Source of the DNA: Sphingobacteriaceae bacterium
GTDB lineage: Bacteria > Bacteroidota > Bacteroidia > B-17B0 > Aurantibacillaceae
Assembly: GCA_016709575.1 (NCBI GenBank)
Contig: JADJMM010000008.1
Span: 62,001-126,000, forward strand
Direction: 5' to 3'
Length of the DNA: 64,000 bases
Under the pieces are notes generated by a model. The model searched no databases. It was not told where the DNA came from and saw nothing but the letters and a program-made list of their open reading frames with translations. Both the position numbers and the translations under genes were made by a program. Every line of letters starts with the position of its first letter. The first letter of the stretch is position 1. Of this stretch, positions 31,783 through 40,706 are shown piece by piece.

Positions 31783-32295
31783 TTATTTTTTTAAGTCAAG
31801 AGTATATAACCAATATTTCTTTCCGTATAAAAGAGGTATTTCTTTAAGAACTTTAAAACCCATGTTTTCGTAAATATGTCTGGCAGCATCCATAAATTCT
31901 GAAGTGTGTAAGGCGATAGTTTGTTCGTTATTTTGTTTTGCAAGGTCAATACATATTTTTGTAAGCGTTTTTGCAATTCCTTTACCTTGGTAGTTTGGAT
32001 TAACAGCTACCATTCTTATATAAGACCATTCGGCTTTAAAAAGTTCAGTAGGATTGCCACTTGGAACTATATAGGCAACTCCAACTATTTTATCGTTATC
32101 CAAACAAACAAAACACTTCGCTATTTTAAGTATATCAATAAATTTTTGTTTGTCTTGTAAGTTGCCATTAAAAATTGCCCAGTTGTCGGGAGTCAGTACA
32201 TTTTTAAATTCCCCGTATGCAATAATTCCAAGATTTTGTAATTGGTCAACATCAGTTGTTGTTCCTTCGCGATATGATAAGTTGGTTTTGGTCAT
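31783..32295 (-). CDS. GNAT-family N-acetyltransferase
   Basis: A 170-residue GNAT protein. The acetyl-CoA-binding motif A is clear: IRMVAVNPNYQGKGIAKTLTKICIDLA (V-x-P-x-Q-G-x-G-x-A) near residues 90-115, followed by IALHTSEFMDAARHIYENMGFKVL with the closing Tyr/Gly-Phe. Such enzymes acetylate amines or proteins in the cytoplasm; the substrate is unknown. It lies 14 bases from the TPR-sensor gene on the same strand. Confidence 0.88.
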   Translation of the reverse strand: MTKTNLSYREGTTTDVDQLQNLGIIAYGEFKNVLTPDNWAIFNGNLQDKQKFIDILKIAKCFVCLDNDKIVGVAYIVPSGNPTELFKAEWSYIRMVAVNPNYQGKGIAKTLTKICIDLAKQNNEQTIALHTSEFMDAARHIYENMGFKVLKEIPLLYGKKYWLYTLDLKK

Positions 32296-32309
32296 GTTTT
32301 GGAGTTATA

Positions 32310-33683
32310 CTACTTCTTCAAATCTTTTAATTTCTTTTCAATGTGCTTTTCCGTTGGCATTTGGGCTTGCTGAATGCGTTTGGCATACTTCAAACTTTCT
32401 AAAATCTCAGTTTGCTTTTCTACAACTATTAATTTTTGTGCACTTATAACCTCCTTTTGTTTTTTAATAACTTTAAATCTATTGTAAATAACACCAAAAG
32501 CAATCAATGTTATTAAGAGTACTGCTATCAAATAATAGTTCTGTTTTCTTTTTTCTTCAATCTTGGTATTACTAACTTGCAACTTAACTTCTGCTGACAC
32601 ACTATCCGCAAATCGCATCTTTGAAAAATCAGATAAAAGCTCATTCTCTTTTATTTTACTTAAAACACCGGCAGAATTTAGTGAATCCTGTGTTGTTGTG
32701 TAGAACTGCTGATAGATATAAGCGTTTTTAAAATCGTTTAACGCGAAATAACTTTTTGCTAGTGATTTGTATATGTTCGATAAGCTATTAAAATCAGATG
32801 TGTCAACATTTTTTAAGGCCATCTTACCAAACTGTAATGCTTTTTTGTAATCAAGCATTTTTAAATAATTATCACTTATGCTTTGGTCTACATAGGCAAG
32901 ATCTTCGCCTAACTGTTGTCTTTCAAAGTATTTTCTGGCTCTCATGTAAATCACCAATGCGGTATCGTAATTGTGCTCGGTATTATATAGTCCTGCAATA
33001 TTTAAAAGCACATTGTACATTCTGGTACTATCTTTCAACTCTTTGTCAATATTGAGTGCTTGCAAGAAATAATATTTTCCGGTACCAAAGTCTCCTTTTT
33101 CAATATAAGCAATAGCCAGATTATTATAAACCAAAGCGAAACGTTCTTTGTACGTATTATTTGTAATCCCAGGCTTTTTTAATTCGGATAAACTTTTTTT
33201 GTAATACAATAAGGATTTATCGTTGTCTTTTAAATAGTAAAAACTATTGCCAATATTCATATACAAATTAGATAATGCGGAGCCATCCTTTACGTTTCCC
33301 TTTCCTACTAATTGAATGGCCTCTTTAAAGACCGTAACAGCTTCGTAGTATTTACCTATCGAATTATACACGTTCCCTAAATAATTAAGGCAAGTTGTCT
33401 TGGTGGATGTGTCGTTTCTACTTTCAGCTATTTGAATGGTTCTTTTTAAAAATTGATAGCGGTATTTATAATTTCCGGTGGAGCGAATGCTATCAACAAT
33501 ACTTATAACTCTCTGTTTTCTTTCATCTTTAACTTGGGAATTATAAACAGATTGCGCAATCAATTCTATTGTATTGTCATTTTGTCCTGAAGTTGGAAGG
33601 AAAAATGAGATGAAACACAAAAAAATGAATATTCGTTTTAAAACTGTTATGGCGCTTAGTGTTACTGATACCAAAGATAACAA
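32310..33683 (-). CDS. TPR membrane sensor ending in a SpoIIE-type linker without the phosphatase
   Basis: A 457-residue protein: signal peptide/hydrophobic N-terminus (LKRIFIFLCFISFFLPTSG), about seven TPR units (e.g. TCLNYLGNVYNSIGKYYEAVTVF, LYYKKSLSELKK), a membrane span (YYLIAVLLITLIAFGVIYN), a coiled coil and the terminal helix ESLKYAKRIQQAQMPTEKHI, ending in KKLKDLKK. In TPR-SpoIIE proteins the same YAKRIQ helix leads straight into the phosphatase (compare 18925-20872), but here the chain stops after the helix. It shares ~80 bases of close nucleotide similarity at this end with the neighbouring Reg_prop gene. Probably signals through another protein. Confidence 0.8.
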   Translation of the reverse strand: MLSLVSVTLSAITVLKRIFIFLCFISFFLPTSGQNDNTIELIAQSVYNSQVKDERKQRVISIVDSIRSTGNYKYRYQFLKRTIQIAESRNDTSTKTTCLNYLGNVYNSIGKYYEAVTVFKEAIQLVGKGNVKDGSALSNLYMNIGNSFYYLKDNDKSLLYYKKSLSELKKPGITNNTYKERFALVYNNLAIAYIEKGDFGTGKYYFLQALNIDKELKDSTRMYNVLLNIAGLYNTEHNYDTALVIYMRARKYFERQQLGEDLAYVDQSISDNYLKMLDYKKALQFGKMALKNVDTSDFNSLSNIYKSLAKSYFALNDFKNAYIYQQFYTTTQDSLNSAGVLSKIKENELLSDFSKMRFADSVSAEVKLQVSNTKIEEKRKQNYYLIAVLLITLIAFGVIYNRFKVIKKQKEVISAQKLIVVEKQTEILESLKYAKRIQQAQMPTEKHIEKKLKDLKK

Positions 33684-33743
33684 ATAAATTAGGAAAAAAT
33701 GTTATTGCGTTTGGATTGGATTTGTAACCGCGGTTAGAATTGA

Positions 33744-36407
33744 CTACTTTTTCAAATCTTTTATTTTCTTCTCAATATACTTCTCCGTTGGCATTTGTGC
33801 TTGTTGAATGCGTTTGGCGTAGTTAATGCTGTCTTTAATGTCTTTGTGAGCTTCTTCTACTTTTTGTTTTTCTATTTGTAATTCGGCGGTGCGTTCTTCT
33901 ACTTTTTGTTCAAGCAAAGCTTTTTCTTTTTGTAATTTTTTCTCGCGGCGTTTTATGTAAGCGTAAATTAGAAGTCCTACGGCAACAATGCATAAAATAT
34001 AAAACCAAGTAGTGCGCCAAAAGGGTGGGGTAATGGTTAATTTAATTTTTGTCGGCTCTCCCCAAAAACCATCGTTGTTGGATGCTTTCAATAATAAAGT
34101 ATAAGTGCCCGGGTCGAGATTAGTAAAGGCAACCGATTGTTCGTTACCAATGTTTACCCAATTCTCATTAAAGCCTTCGAGTTTATAGGCGTATTGATTT
34201 TTAGAGGGGTCGGTAAAATCTAGTGCTGCAAAATCAAATTCAAAGAAGTAATTTTTGTACGATAAAGTTATTTCATCTGTAAAAGAAACATCTTGCGGTA
34301 ATTTGTAAGGTTTGTTTAAAGCAGTAAAGGCAGTTAGCACTACGTTAGGTGGTGTTGTATTTAAACTGATATCAGAAGCATTAAAAGCGTTGAAGCCGTT
34401 AAGTCCTCCAAAAATCAAGTATCCGGTTGCTAAAGCACAAGATGCATCGGCAGTAAATTGTTTTCCTTGTATACCATGCGAAGTTCCAAATAAGGTGACT
34501 TCTTTCGTTGAAGGATTCAACTTACAAATACCTTGGTCAGTTGTAGCCCAAATAAAACCGGTATTGTCTTCTTCAACTGAAGTTACCTGAAAGGCCAGAG
34601 ATGAATGTAATTTTGTAAATGAAGTTACTTTAAATGTGCCGGGCTCAACCGAGAATAAACCAATTGCTGTACCTACCCACAACACATTTTTACTATCTAG
34701 TAACAAGGAAGTAATACCTAATTCGGGTGGTAAATTTTTGGTTTTGTCGCCAAACACTCTTTTTGATGTTCGTGTTTCAGGGTCGAATAAATTTAAGCCG
34801 TTGGCTAAAGTGCCAATCCAAAATTTACCATCTGCTGCGTTAATCATAGTGGTAATGTAATTACTGCTTAATCCTCCGGGCTTACCCGCAGTTTGTACTC
34901 TTGTAAAATTGTTTTTTTCTCTATTGTAAACAGCGAGTCCGAGTGAGGAACTAATCCATAATCGACCCAGTTTATCCTTTAAAAAGTGTGATGCTGAATG
35001 ATGTAAGTAAGAATTGGTATCCTCACTTGGCATATACCTGGAGTAAGTATTTTTGTTGGGATAATATCTGTAAAGTCCTGCGCCAAAACTTCCAATCCAA
35101 ATAGTCCCATCGTCATCAGGATAGATTCCAACCACTATAGTATTATGTCTTAAAAAATTATTTTTTTTCTCATCGGTTGGTAGTGTCGAGAACTGTTTTG
35201 TTTTTGTGTTAAATATACTTACACCTGCATTTGTTCCAATGTAAAATTCAGTTGCTGATTTTGGTTTAACAGAAAAAACAGAATTGTCGTTTAAACTATT
35301 CGGTTTGTTGTTTTCATGTTTATAATAGCCAAAAGATAAAGCGCGGGGATCTAAAATATTAGCGCCACCTTTCCACGTGCCGCACCAAATTAAACCACTC
35401 CGATCTTCATATATACTAAATGCGGTATTATCGTTTATACTTTCAGCGTCATCTTTATTACTTTCAAAAAGAGTGCACTTGAAGTCGAGAGCGTCAAATT
35501 TCCCAACGCCTTGTTCGGCAGTTGCGAACCAAATATTTTTTTTACTGTCTTCAAAATATTGAGACACCAAGTTGGCGCGCTTTAACTCTTTATAGGGGTG
35601 ACTTAAGCTATCCTTTGGCAAATAAACTTTTTTATTTTTTTTATCAATGATGGCCGTTCCTGAAACCCAATAACTCACCCAGATATTTCCTTTGCTATCA
35701 CAAAAAATTGTTTTCGGTGAATTAGATGGAAGTTTTAAGGTGCTGCTATCGGTATAGTACTCACAAGCCCCAGTTTTAGGATTATATTCTGTAATTCCTT
35801 TGTTAGGATGAGAACACCATAAATACCCTTCTTTATCGGCCGTCATATAACGGATATTATCCGATAAAAAAGGAACTCTGTTTTTTCCATCATTATTGTA
35901 TAGAGTAAATACTCCGGTTTTTTTATCTAAAACATTTAAACCTCTGAAGGTGGCAATGAAAAGTTTTCCGAGTTCGTTTTCAATAATTGCATTTACATAG
36001 CCATTGCTGATAGTGTTTGCATTTGTTGAGTCGGGAAAATAATTAGTAATTTTTAAAGTTTTTAAATCAATATTAAACATACCACCACCGCCTGTACCAG
36101 CCCATAAAATATCATTATTGTCAATATATATACAGCGGATAGAGCCATAGGTAATACTGGTACTATCTTCGATGTTCGCTTTAAAAGTGGTGATTTTTTT
36201 ACCGTCGTATTTGTTTAAGCCATCGTTGGTGCCAATCCAAATAAATCCTTTATTATCCTGCGCAAAGCAGTTCACATAATTTTGTGTGAGACCTTCCTCA
36301 ACAGTAATATGACGGAATCTCGCGAATTGGGCATTGAGGTTAAGCAGACTTAAGCTAAAAGCAAGAAAGAAGAATATGTATTTCTTATGTACCAATTGCG
36401 TGTACAT
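33744..36407 (-). CDS. Reg_prop/Y_Y_Y periplasmic sensor without catalytic output domain
   Basis: An 887-residue protein: signal peptide, about fourteen Reg_prop repeats of the form GFIWIGTNDGLNKYD, LWCSHPNKGITEYN, TIWIGSFGAGLYRY (two seven-bladed propellers) to residue ~670, a Y_Y_Y domain (NQYAYKLEGFNENWV, FTNLDPGTYTLLLKASN), a membrane span (TTWFYILCIVAVGLLIYAYI) and a coiled coil ending in INYAKRIQQAQMPTEKYI and KKIKDLKK. Related hybrid sensors continue into a kinase or a SpoIIE phosphatase; this one stops just where a phosphatase would start. Start ATG chosen because it places the signal peptide at the N-terminus. It probably senses a periplasmic polymer and works with a separate output protein. 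Confidence 0.85.
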   Translation of the reverse strand: MYTQLVHKKYIFFFLAFSLSLLNLNAQFARFRHITVEEGLTQNYVNCFAQDNKGFIWIGTNDGLNKYDGKKITTFKANIEDSTSITYGSIRCIYIDNNDILWAGTGGGGMFNIDLKTLKITNYFPDSTNANTISNGYVNAIIENELGKLFIATFRGLNVLDKKTGVFTLYNNDGKNRVPFLSDNIRYMTADKEGYLWCSHPNKGITEYNPKTGACEYYTDSSTLKLPSNSPKTIFCDSKGNIWVSYWVSGTAIIDKKNKKVYLPKDSLSHPYKELKRANLVSQYFEDSKKNIWFATAEQGVGKFDALDFKCTLFESNKDDAESINDNTAFSIYEDRSGLIWCGTWKGGANILDPRALSFGYYKHENNKPNSLNDNSVFSVKPKSATEFYIGTNAGVSIFNTKTKQFSTLPTDEKKNNFLRHNTIVVGIYPDDDGTIWIGSFGAGLYRYYPNKNTYSRYMPSEDTNSYLHHSASHFLKDKLGRLWISSSLGLAVYNREKNNFTRVQTAGKPGGLSSNYITTMINAADGKFWIGTLANGLNLFDPETRTSKRVFGDKTKNLPPELGITSLLLDSKNVLWVGTAIGLFSVEPGTFKVTSFTKLHSSLAFQVTSVEEDNTGFIWATTDQGICKLNPSTKEVTLFGTSHGIQGKQFTADASCALATGYLIFGGLNGFNAFNASDISLNTTPPNVVLTAFTALNKPYKLPQDVSFTDEITLSYKNYFFEFDFAALDFTDPSKNQYAYKLEGFNENWVNIGNEQSVAFTNLDPGTYTLLLKASNNDGFWGEPTKIKLTITPPFWRTTWFYILCIVAVGLLIYAYIKRREKKLQKEKALLEQKVEERTAELQIEKQKVEEAHKDIKDSINYAKRIQQAQMPTEKYIEKKIKDLKK

Positions 36408-36470
36408 AAAAATAGTGAATTTATATCAAGCTATAAAATGAGTTTTTCCGGACTTAAAACTTCAGTTCGG

Positions 36471-38501
36471 TTACTTAATAATACCGCTTTTAACCAATTC
36501 AGACAGGTAGTACTTTTTGCCTTTGTAAATAGCAATTATAAAAGCGTCTTTCATGGCGTCTGTCTGAATTTCATTTAAGTGTTTTAGCACCTCATTAAAT
36601 TTAGTGTAAGAGCCCACTGTGAAGCGCGTAATACCATCTTCATATTTGTTGCGTTGGATTTTCCCGTAACCTAAAATATAGGTGTAATTAAAATTCTCTT
36701 GGAACTTGAAGGCTCCAATTTGTATTTGGTAAACTAAACCATCCACAACCGTATTTCCAAATTTCGCGCTAAAGTCATTAGAACTAAAACCTTCATTTAA
36801 TACAATATTGGCTTTTGAAAGGCTATCGCTTTTTGCCTGGAGGCCTTTTGTATAAGCATCATCATAAAAATCGGCAATCACATTTATTTGAATAAACGAA
36901 TCTATTCCAACGGTGTGAACAGTTTTGGTTTGAGTTGCAAAGTTAGCACTTGTAAAAATCAATTCGTATTCGTCGCCCGAAGGAAGGTTAATTAAAAATT
37001 TACCGCTTGCACTGTTTGAATTAATTTTTTGTGATTTGAATTTAGAGTTAATGATAGATTTAATTTCTATTGCAGCTTCAGCAGGTTTGTTGTTAATTGT
37101 AACACTTCCGGTTACTTGAACTAAAGCAATTGGTTTGCCCGGAATTCCTGGTTCGATAGAATAAATATCTTGCTCACCTTTACCGCCTTTTTGGAAAGTA
37201 GAGTAGTAGCCGCGTTTTCCATCGCCTGTTACAATGAAAAATTTATCATCGTTATCGGTATTGATTGGTTTTCCTAAGTTATATGGTGTGCTCCATGTTC
37301 CGTTTTTCAAATCACTTCTTACAATATCATAACCGCCTGAACTTAATTTACCATCAGTAGAGTAGAATAAAATTTTTCCATCAGCTGTAATAAAAGGGGC
37401 GTCTTCGTTGTATTCTGTATTAATTTCTTTTCCCATATTAGTAATGTTGCCCCAAAGATCGTCACCTAATTTTTCGGCGGTGTATAAATCTCTTCCACCA
37501 AAACCACCTTTACGTTCACTCGAAATAATCATGTGTTTTTTATCAGGAAGAAAACATGCACTTCCATCCCAAGATTCTGAGTTTAATCCTTTTTGATATT
37601 TTGGTACGCTCCAAGTTTTACCTTCGAGTTTACTTAAATATAAATCGCCATTACCTGTACCCGTATTTTTATAAATAATTAATTGGGTACCATCAGCCGA
37701 TAGAGTTACAGCAGCATCGTGTAGCATGGTATTAATATTGATGATTGGTTTTGGTGCCGACCATGCTGAATCGTTTACGCGATTAGAAGTAAACACATCT
37801 TCGAAGAAAATACCTTCTTCTTTTTTAGAAGGTCCTTCCATTTTTGTTTTCTTCAAATTTTGTTTCCCGCCTTTTGACAATTTACCTCGGTAGGTATACA
37901 CCATGAAAGATTCGTCGGAAGGAATGAGGGCAACGTATTCAGAAGCATCGGTATTTACAGGGGGGCCAATGTTTTTTATTTGAACAATATTAATTTTTGT
38001 TTTCATCGCATCCAGCATTTTTAAATTAGCAATGCGGCGGGTGGCTTGTTCAATTAATGCTTTGTTGGGTTGTGGTTTTGTTGACTCTTCAGTAATGAAA
38101 GTTGAGAAATATTTATCTGCTAATCTTGAACTATCAATTTGTTCGTAGGCATAAGCAAGGTTATAATTGTAATATTCCAATTGAGCTTTTTGTTTTTCTA
38201 CTTTTAAAAGAAGCGTAACTGCTTTTGCTTTATTTTCCTCGTCGTATGTTTTGCATATGCCGGTTAAATAAATAACGGGTACATTATCCGGGTATAATTT
38301 TAATAAGGAATCTAAATTTGGTAAGGCTTCTAAATACAATTCAGTCTCGAAAGATAGTTTTGCTTTATTAAATAAGGCGATATGATTTTTTGAAATGGTT
38401 TTCTCAGTTTCATCAATCACAAAAGCATTAATTTGAGAAAAGCCATTAATTGCGATAAATGTAAAAGTGAGACAAAGCAATACTTTGCTATAGGTTTTCA
38501 T
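36471..38501 (-). CDS. TPR-PD40 propeller protein with C-terminal SPOR-like domain
   Basis: A 676-residue secreted protein: signal peptide MKTYSKVLLCLTFTFIAINGFS, TPR region (~40-170), PD40/WD40-like propeller (~190-460; LSADGTQLIIYKNTG, MIISSERKGGFGGRDLY, ILFYSTDGKLSSGGYDI, KRGYYSTFQKGGKGEQDIY), a carboxypeptidase-regulatory-like beta sandwich (~465-545) and a C-terminal ~75-residue domain (VYQIQIGAFKF, ITRFTVGSYTKFNEVLKHL) that reads like a SPOR peptidoglycan-binding domain. The first three modules resemble PorE/OmpA-family envelope proteins, but the OmpA domain is replaced. Likely a periplasmic peptidoglycan-associated protein; LytTR-like boxes lie ~125 bases upstream. Confidence 0.82.
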   Translation of the reverse strand: MKTYSKVLLCLTFTFIAINGFSQINAFVIDETEKTISKNHIALFNKAKLSFETELYLEALPNLDSLLKLYPDNVPVIYLTGICKTYDEENKAKAVTLLLKVEKQKAQLEYYNYNLAYAYEQIDSSRLADKYFSTFITEESTKPQPNKALIEQATRRIANLKMLDAMKTKINIVQIKNIGPPVNTDASEYVALIPSDESFMVYTYRGKLSKGGKQNLKKTKMEGPSKKEEGIFFEDVFTSNRVNDSAWSAPKPIININTMLHDAAVTLSADGTQLIIYKNTGTGNGDLYLSKLEGKTWSVPKYQKGLNSESWDGSACFLPDKKHMIISSERKGGFGGRDLYTAEKLGDDLWGNITNMGKEINTEYNEDAPFITADGKILFYSTDGKLSSGGYDIVRSDLKNGTWSTPYNLGKPINTDNDDKFFIVTGDGKRGYYSTFQKGGKGEQDIYSIEPGIPGKPIALVQVTGSVTINNKPAEAAIEIKSIINSKFKSQKINSNSASGKFLINLPSGDEYELIFTSANFATQTKTVHTVGIDSFIQINVIADFYDDAYTKGLQAKSDSLSKANIVLNEGFSSNDFSAKFGNTVVDGLVYQIQIGAFKFQENFNYTYILGYGKIQRNKYEDGITRFTVGSYTKFNEVLKHLNEIQTDAMKDAFIIAIYKGKKYYLSELVKSGIIK

Positions 38502-38667
38502 TTTAATAAAATTTTGTAGGCCGGGCCTAATTAGTAATAGAGTAAAACAACAGTTAAAGTTAGGAATAATTTCAGACTGTTAGGTTAATTAAACGTTAGG
38601 GCTTGGCGGTCAGGTATAAGGAAAGTAAACGGGGCTTGATAGATGTGATTTAACTGGGGAGAAACTA

Positions 38668-39204
38668 CTATTTAAATGATTTAAATACCCGTTCGGATAT
38701 TTTGTTAAAAAGGGCTTTATCAGCTACTTTGTACTCTAACAAGCAAGAGCATAAATTGCCTTCAATAATCATGGTCTTTTGGTAATAAATGTCGCCATTG
38801 TCTTTATAGCCCGATAAAACAAAGAATTTTTTATCGAATTTCTTGTATGTTATATTTCTTCCGTTGCCTTTTTTACTGAAAGCTTTTACATGTTTATCGT
38901 ACGCCACTTTAAGTGTAAATTCAATATCAGGGTTTAATACATCCAAATAATCCCGACAGACTGTTAAAGTGTTATCGGGGGTTTTAGGCGATTTGAATAT
39001 TTGTCCGTCGCCATTTTCTGATTCCCCTTGTGGTATGAGGATTTCGTATGGATAATCCACGCTGAACCCGAATCTTTGATTCAGGTAGTTTTTATACTTT
39101 ATCTCTGTCTGAAGTGTATTTTTCTGTGGGAGGGTAATGAAGCCAAATAAGACAAGAAGCAATAAACTTTGCGAAACTGATTTTATAATAGAATTTGGGC
39201 TCAT
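38668..39204 (-). CDS. Secreted protein of unknown function
   Basis: A 178-residue protein with an N-terminal signal segment (SLLLLVLFGFITLP) and an exported alpha/beta domain: FGFSVDYPYEILIPQGES, DNTLTVCRDYLDV, FFVLSGYKDNGDIYYQKTM and KALFNKISERVFKSFK. The pattern (tolerated 'YGFSVDYP' opening, oxidised Cys pair, final SF) resembles small PsbP/DUF-type periplasmic proteins, but I do not recognise a family. Its start codon lies six bases after a perfect 15-bp hairpin. The next gene upstream, also small and secreted, is 62 bases away. Confidence 0.65.
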   Translation of the reverse strand: MSPNSIIKSVSQSLLLLVLFGFITLPQKNTLQTEIKYKNYLNQRFGFSVDYPYEILIPQGESENGDGQIFKSPKTPDNTLTVCRDYLDVLNPDIEFTLKVAYDKHVKAFSKKGNGRNITYKKFDKKFFVLSGYKDNGDIYYQKTMIIEGNLCSCLLEYKVADKALFNKISERVFKSFK

Positions 39205-39210
39205 GCTTTA

Positions 39211-39247
39211 GTAAATGTATTACCTAAGCTAAAGGTAATACATTTAC
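39211..39247. promoter_or_regulatory. Perfect 15-bp inverted repeat six bases upstream of a start codon
   Basis: GTAAATGTATTACCT (39211-39225) and its exact reverse complement (39233-39247) around a seven-base loop AAGCTAA. On the minus strand it is followed by TAAAGC-ATG, not by a T run, so it is not a normal terminator. It could be an operator, an mRNA stabiliser for the gene starting at 39204, or a translational control hairpin. Confidence 0.75.
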
Positions 39248-39265
39248 GAATTATTTTTTTGGTTG

Positions 39266-39571
39266 TTAAAAAGTAAAATCAGGAAGCTGAGCTTCCATTT
39301 TAACCCAGCTAGGAACATATTGCCTAATTATGTAACGGTACGCTTCCGATTTTCCCGATTCTGTATTTAATACTACAGCTATTACTTCCTCATCATTACC
39401 TTTACAGATACTAATTTGATACTTGCCATTTTTTACAATTTCATTTGTTATGGCCTTTACTGGCTTTGGAGTTGTTTGTGCATTTGCATTATTTATAGAG
39501 TAAACAAAAAAGCCTGCTCCAAAAAGCACCATGGTTAAACCTGTGCATGCAGATAAAAATTTAGTTTTCAT
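39266..39571 (-). CDS. Small secreted protein of unknown function
   Basis: A 101-residue protein with signal peptide MKTKFLSACTGLTMVLFGAGFFVYS ending near NNANAQ, and a ~65-residue mature part (YQISICKGNDEEVIAVVLNT, SEAYRYIIRQYVPSWVKME). Not recognised. It is one of a string of small envelope genes on the minus strand from 38668 to 41846. Confidence 0.6.
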   Translation of the reverse strand: MKTKFLSACTGLTMVLFGAGFFVYSINNANAQTTPKPVKAITNEIVKNGKYQISICKGNDEEVIAVVLNTESGKSEAYRYIIRQYVPSWVKMEAQLPDFTF

Positions 39572-39599
39572 ATTATGTTTTATTGAGGTTTATGTTTAA

Positions 39600-40061
39600 T
39601 TATTCTAATTCACTTAAAATTCTAACATCAGTAGAGTCTTCCTTTAAATATACCACAGTAATTCTATCTCCGGGTTTATATTTGTTATAGCTGTCGCTGC
39701 CACAGCTAATAGTTAATCCCATGTAGTTACCAATGTTTGGATTAATAGTAAGCTTATCTAATATTTCGTCAAACTTTTTCTGGCTTTCTGTTTTGCCGGT
39801 AGTATCCTTTTTTGGCTTTTCTATTTCGGCGGCTTTTGTAAACATAGAAATACGCATCTCATAAGTCGGGTTTTTGGTAGTCCCGCCTTTTGACAGACCA
39901 TTAATAGTAGCTTCTACACGAATCCCATCTTTTAAAATTTTTCTATCTTTTGCTTTTACGAAGTAGATTACAATTCCAATAAAGAGGACAATTACACCAA
40001 AACTGATGTACGCTATCTTTTCTATTTTTTTGGCAGCAGCCGGTTTTTCGGTTTTTTGCAT
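39600..40061 (-). CDS. DUF3592-like single-span membrane protein
   Basis: A 153-residue protein with one membrane span (KIAYISFGVIVLFIGIVIYFV, residues ~14-34) and an outside domain beginning KDGIRVEATINGLSKGG and ending YKPGDRITVVYLKEDSTDVRIL. The G-x-x-V-x-A-x-I...G-D-x-I-x-V-x-Y pattern is that of the DUF3592/OB-like extracytoplasmic fold. Function unknown. It shares this layout with the next gene upstream, so the two are likely tandem duplicates. Confidence 0.6.
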   Translation of the reverse strand: MQKTEKPAAAKKIEKIAYISFGVIVLFIGIVIYFVKAKDRKILKDGIRVEATINGLSKGGTTKNPTYEMRISMFTKAAEIEKPKKDTTGKTESQKKFDEILDKLTINPNIGNYMGLTISCGSDSYNKYKPGDRITVVYLKEDSTDVRILSELE

Positions 40062-40080
40062 TGTTATTTATTTAGTTAGG

Positions 40081-40443
40081 TTATTCAATTTCTTCAATTA
40101 ATTTGGCATGGTCTAAATCATCTTTTTCATATACAACTTTTACTATACTTCCTTCTTCGTGCTTGTAAAATGTTTGTTTTTTCACATAGGCATTTATGAC
40201 ATCGCCATTTGTAAAACTACCTTTACTAGTACTTGTATCGGGTACAACTCTTAAGCGCATAGAGAAGCTTGATGTATCATTATTAGAACTTACTTCAAAA
40301 AATCTTCCTGTAATCAAGGCGTTACTTCTGATGCCATTTTCAAGTAAACTTTTGGTTTGAAAATAATCAATTAAAAAAACGGCAGCTACTGAAGTAACAA
40401 TGAGGCTTGCACCTATTAGAATTGTTTTAGTATTTTTTTCCAT
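40081..40443 (-). CDS. DUF3592-like single-span membrane protein, paralogue
   Basis: A 120-residue protein: membrane span (ILIGASLIVTSVAAVFLI), then LLENGIRSNALITGRF and EGSIVKVVYEKDDLDHAKLIEEIE. Same order of parts as 39600-40061. Its N-terminus overlaps the end of the upstream gene by 17 bases, so the two are translationally coupled. Confidence 0.6.
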   Translation of the reverse strand: MEKNTKTILIGASLIVTSVAAVFLIDYFQTKSLLENGIRSNALITGRFFEVSSNNDTSSFSMRLRVVPDTSTSKGSFTNGDVINAYVKKQTFYKHEEGSIVKVVYEKDDLDHAKLIEEIE

Positions 40444-40705
40444 TAGAAGTTATTTTGTTGAGTTCTTCTCTTTCTGTTTTTAATTTCTTTTTTAAGTAAA
40501 GTTTAATTGGCAGCAAGATTAACATTGGCGGAATGAACAATATTCCTATAGTTAAAACAGGATAATATTTTGTTTCTCCTATCCATTTCATCTGTAGAAG
40601 ATTAATGTCTCTTGCTAACCAAGAGCCTGTAAAAGTTAAATAAACACTTACTACCAATAGAATAAATGTGAGATAAATGATTATTTTGTCAATTTTCTTA
40701 TACAT
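40427..40705 (-). CDS. Small two-span membrane protein of unknown function
   Basis: Start MYKKIDK at 40705 is preferred: an upstream ATG at 40741 would lie inside the preceding gene, while 40705 follows that gene's stop by a single base. The 92-residue product has two membrane spans (IIIYLTFILLVVSVYLTFTG, YYPVLTIGILFIPPMLILLPI) and a charged tail. Unknown family. Confidence 0.55.
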   Translation of the reverse strand: MYKKIDKIIIYLTFILLVVSVYLTFTGSWLARDINLLQMKWIGETKYYPVLTIGILFIPPMLILLPIKLYLKKKLKTEREELNKITSNGKKY

Positions 40706-40706
40706 T

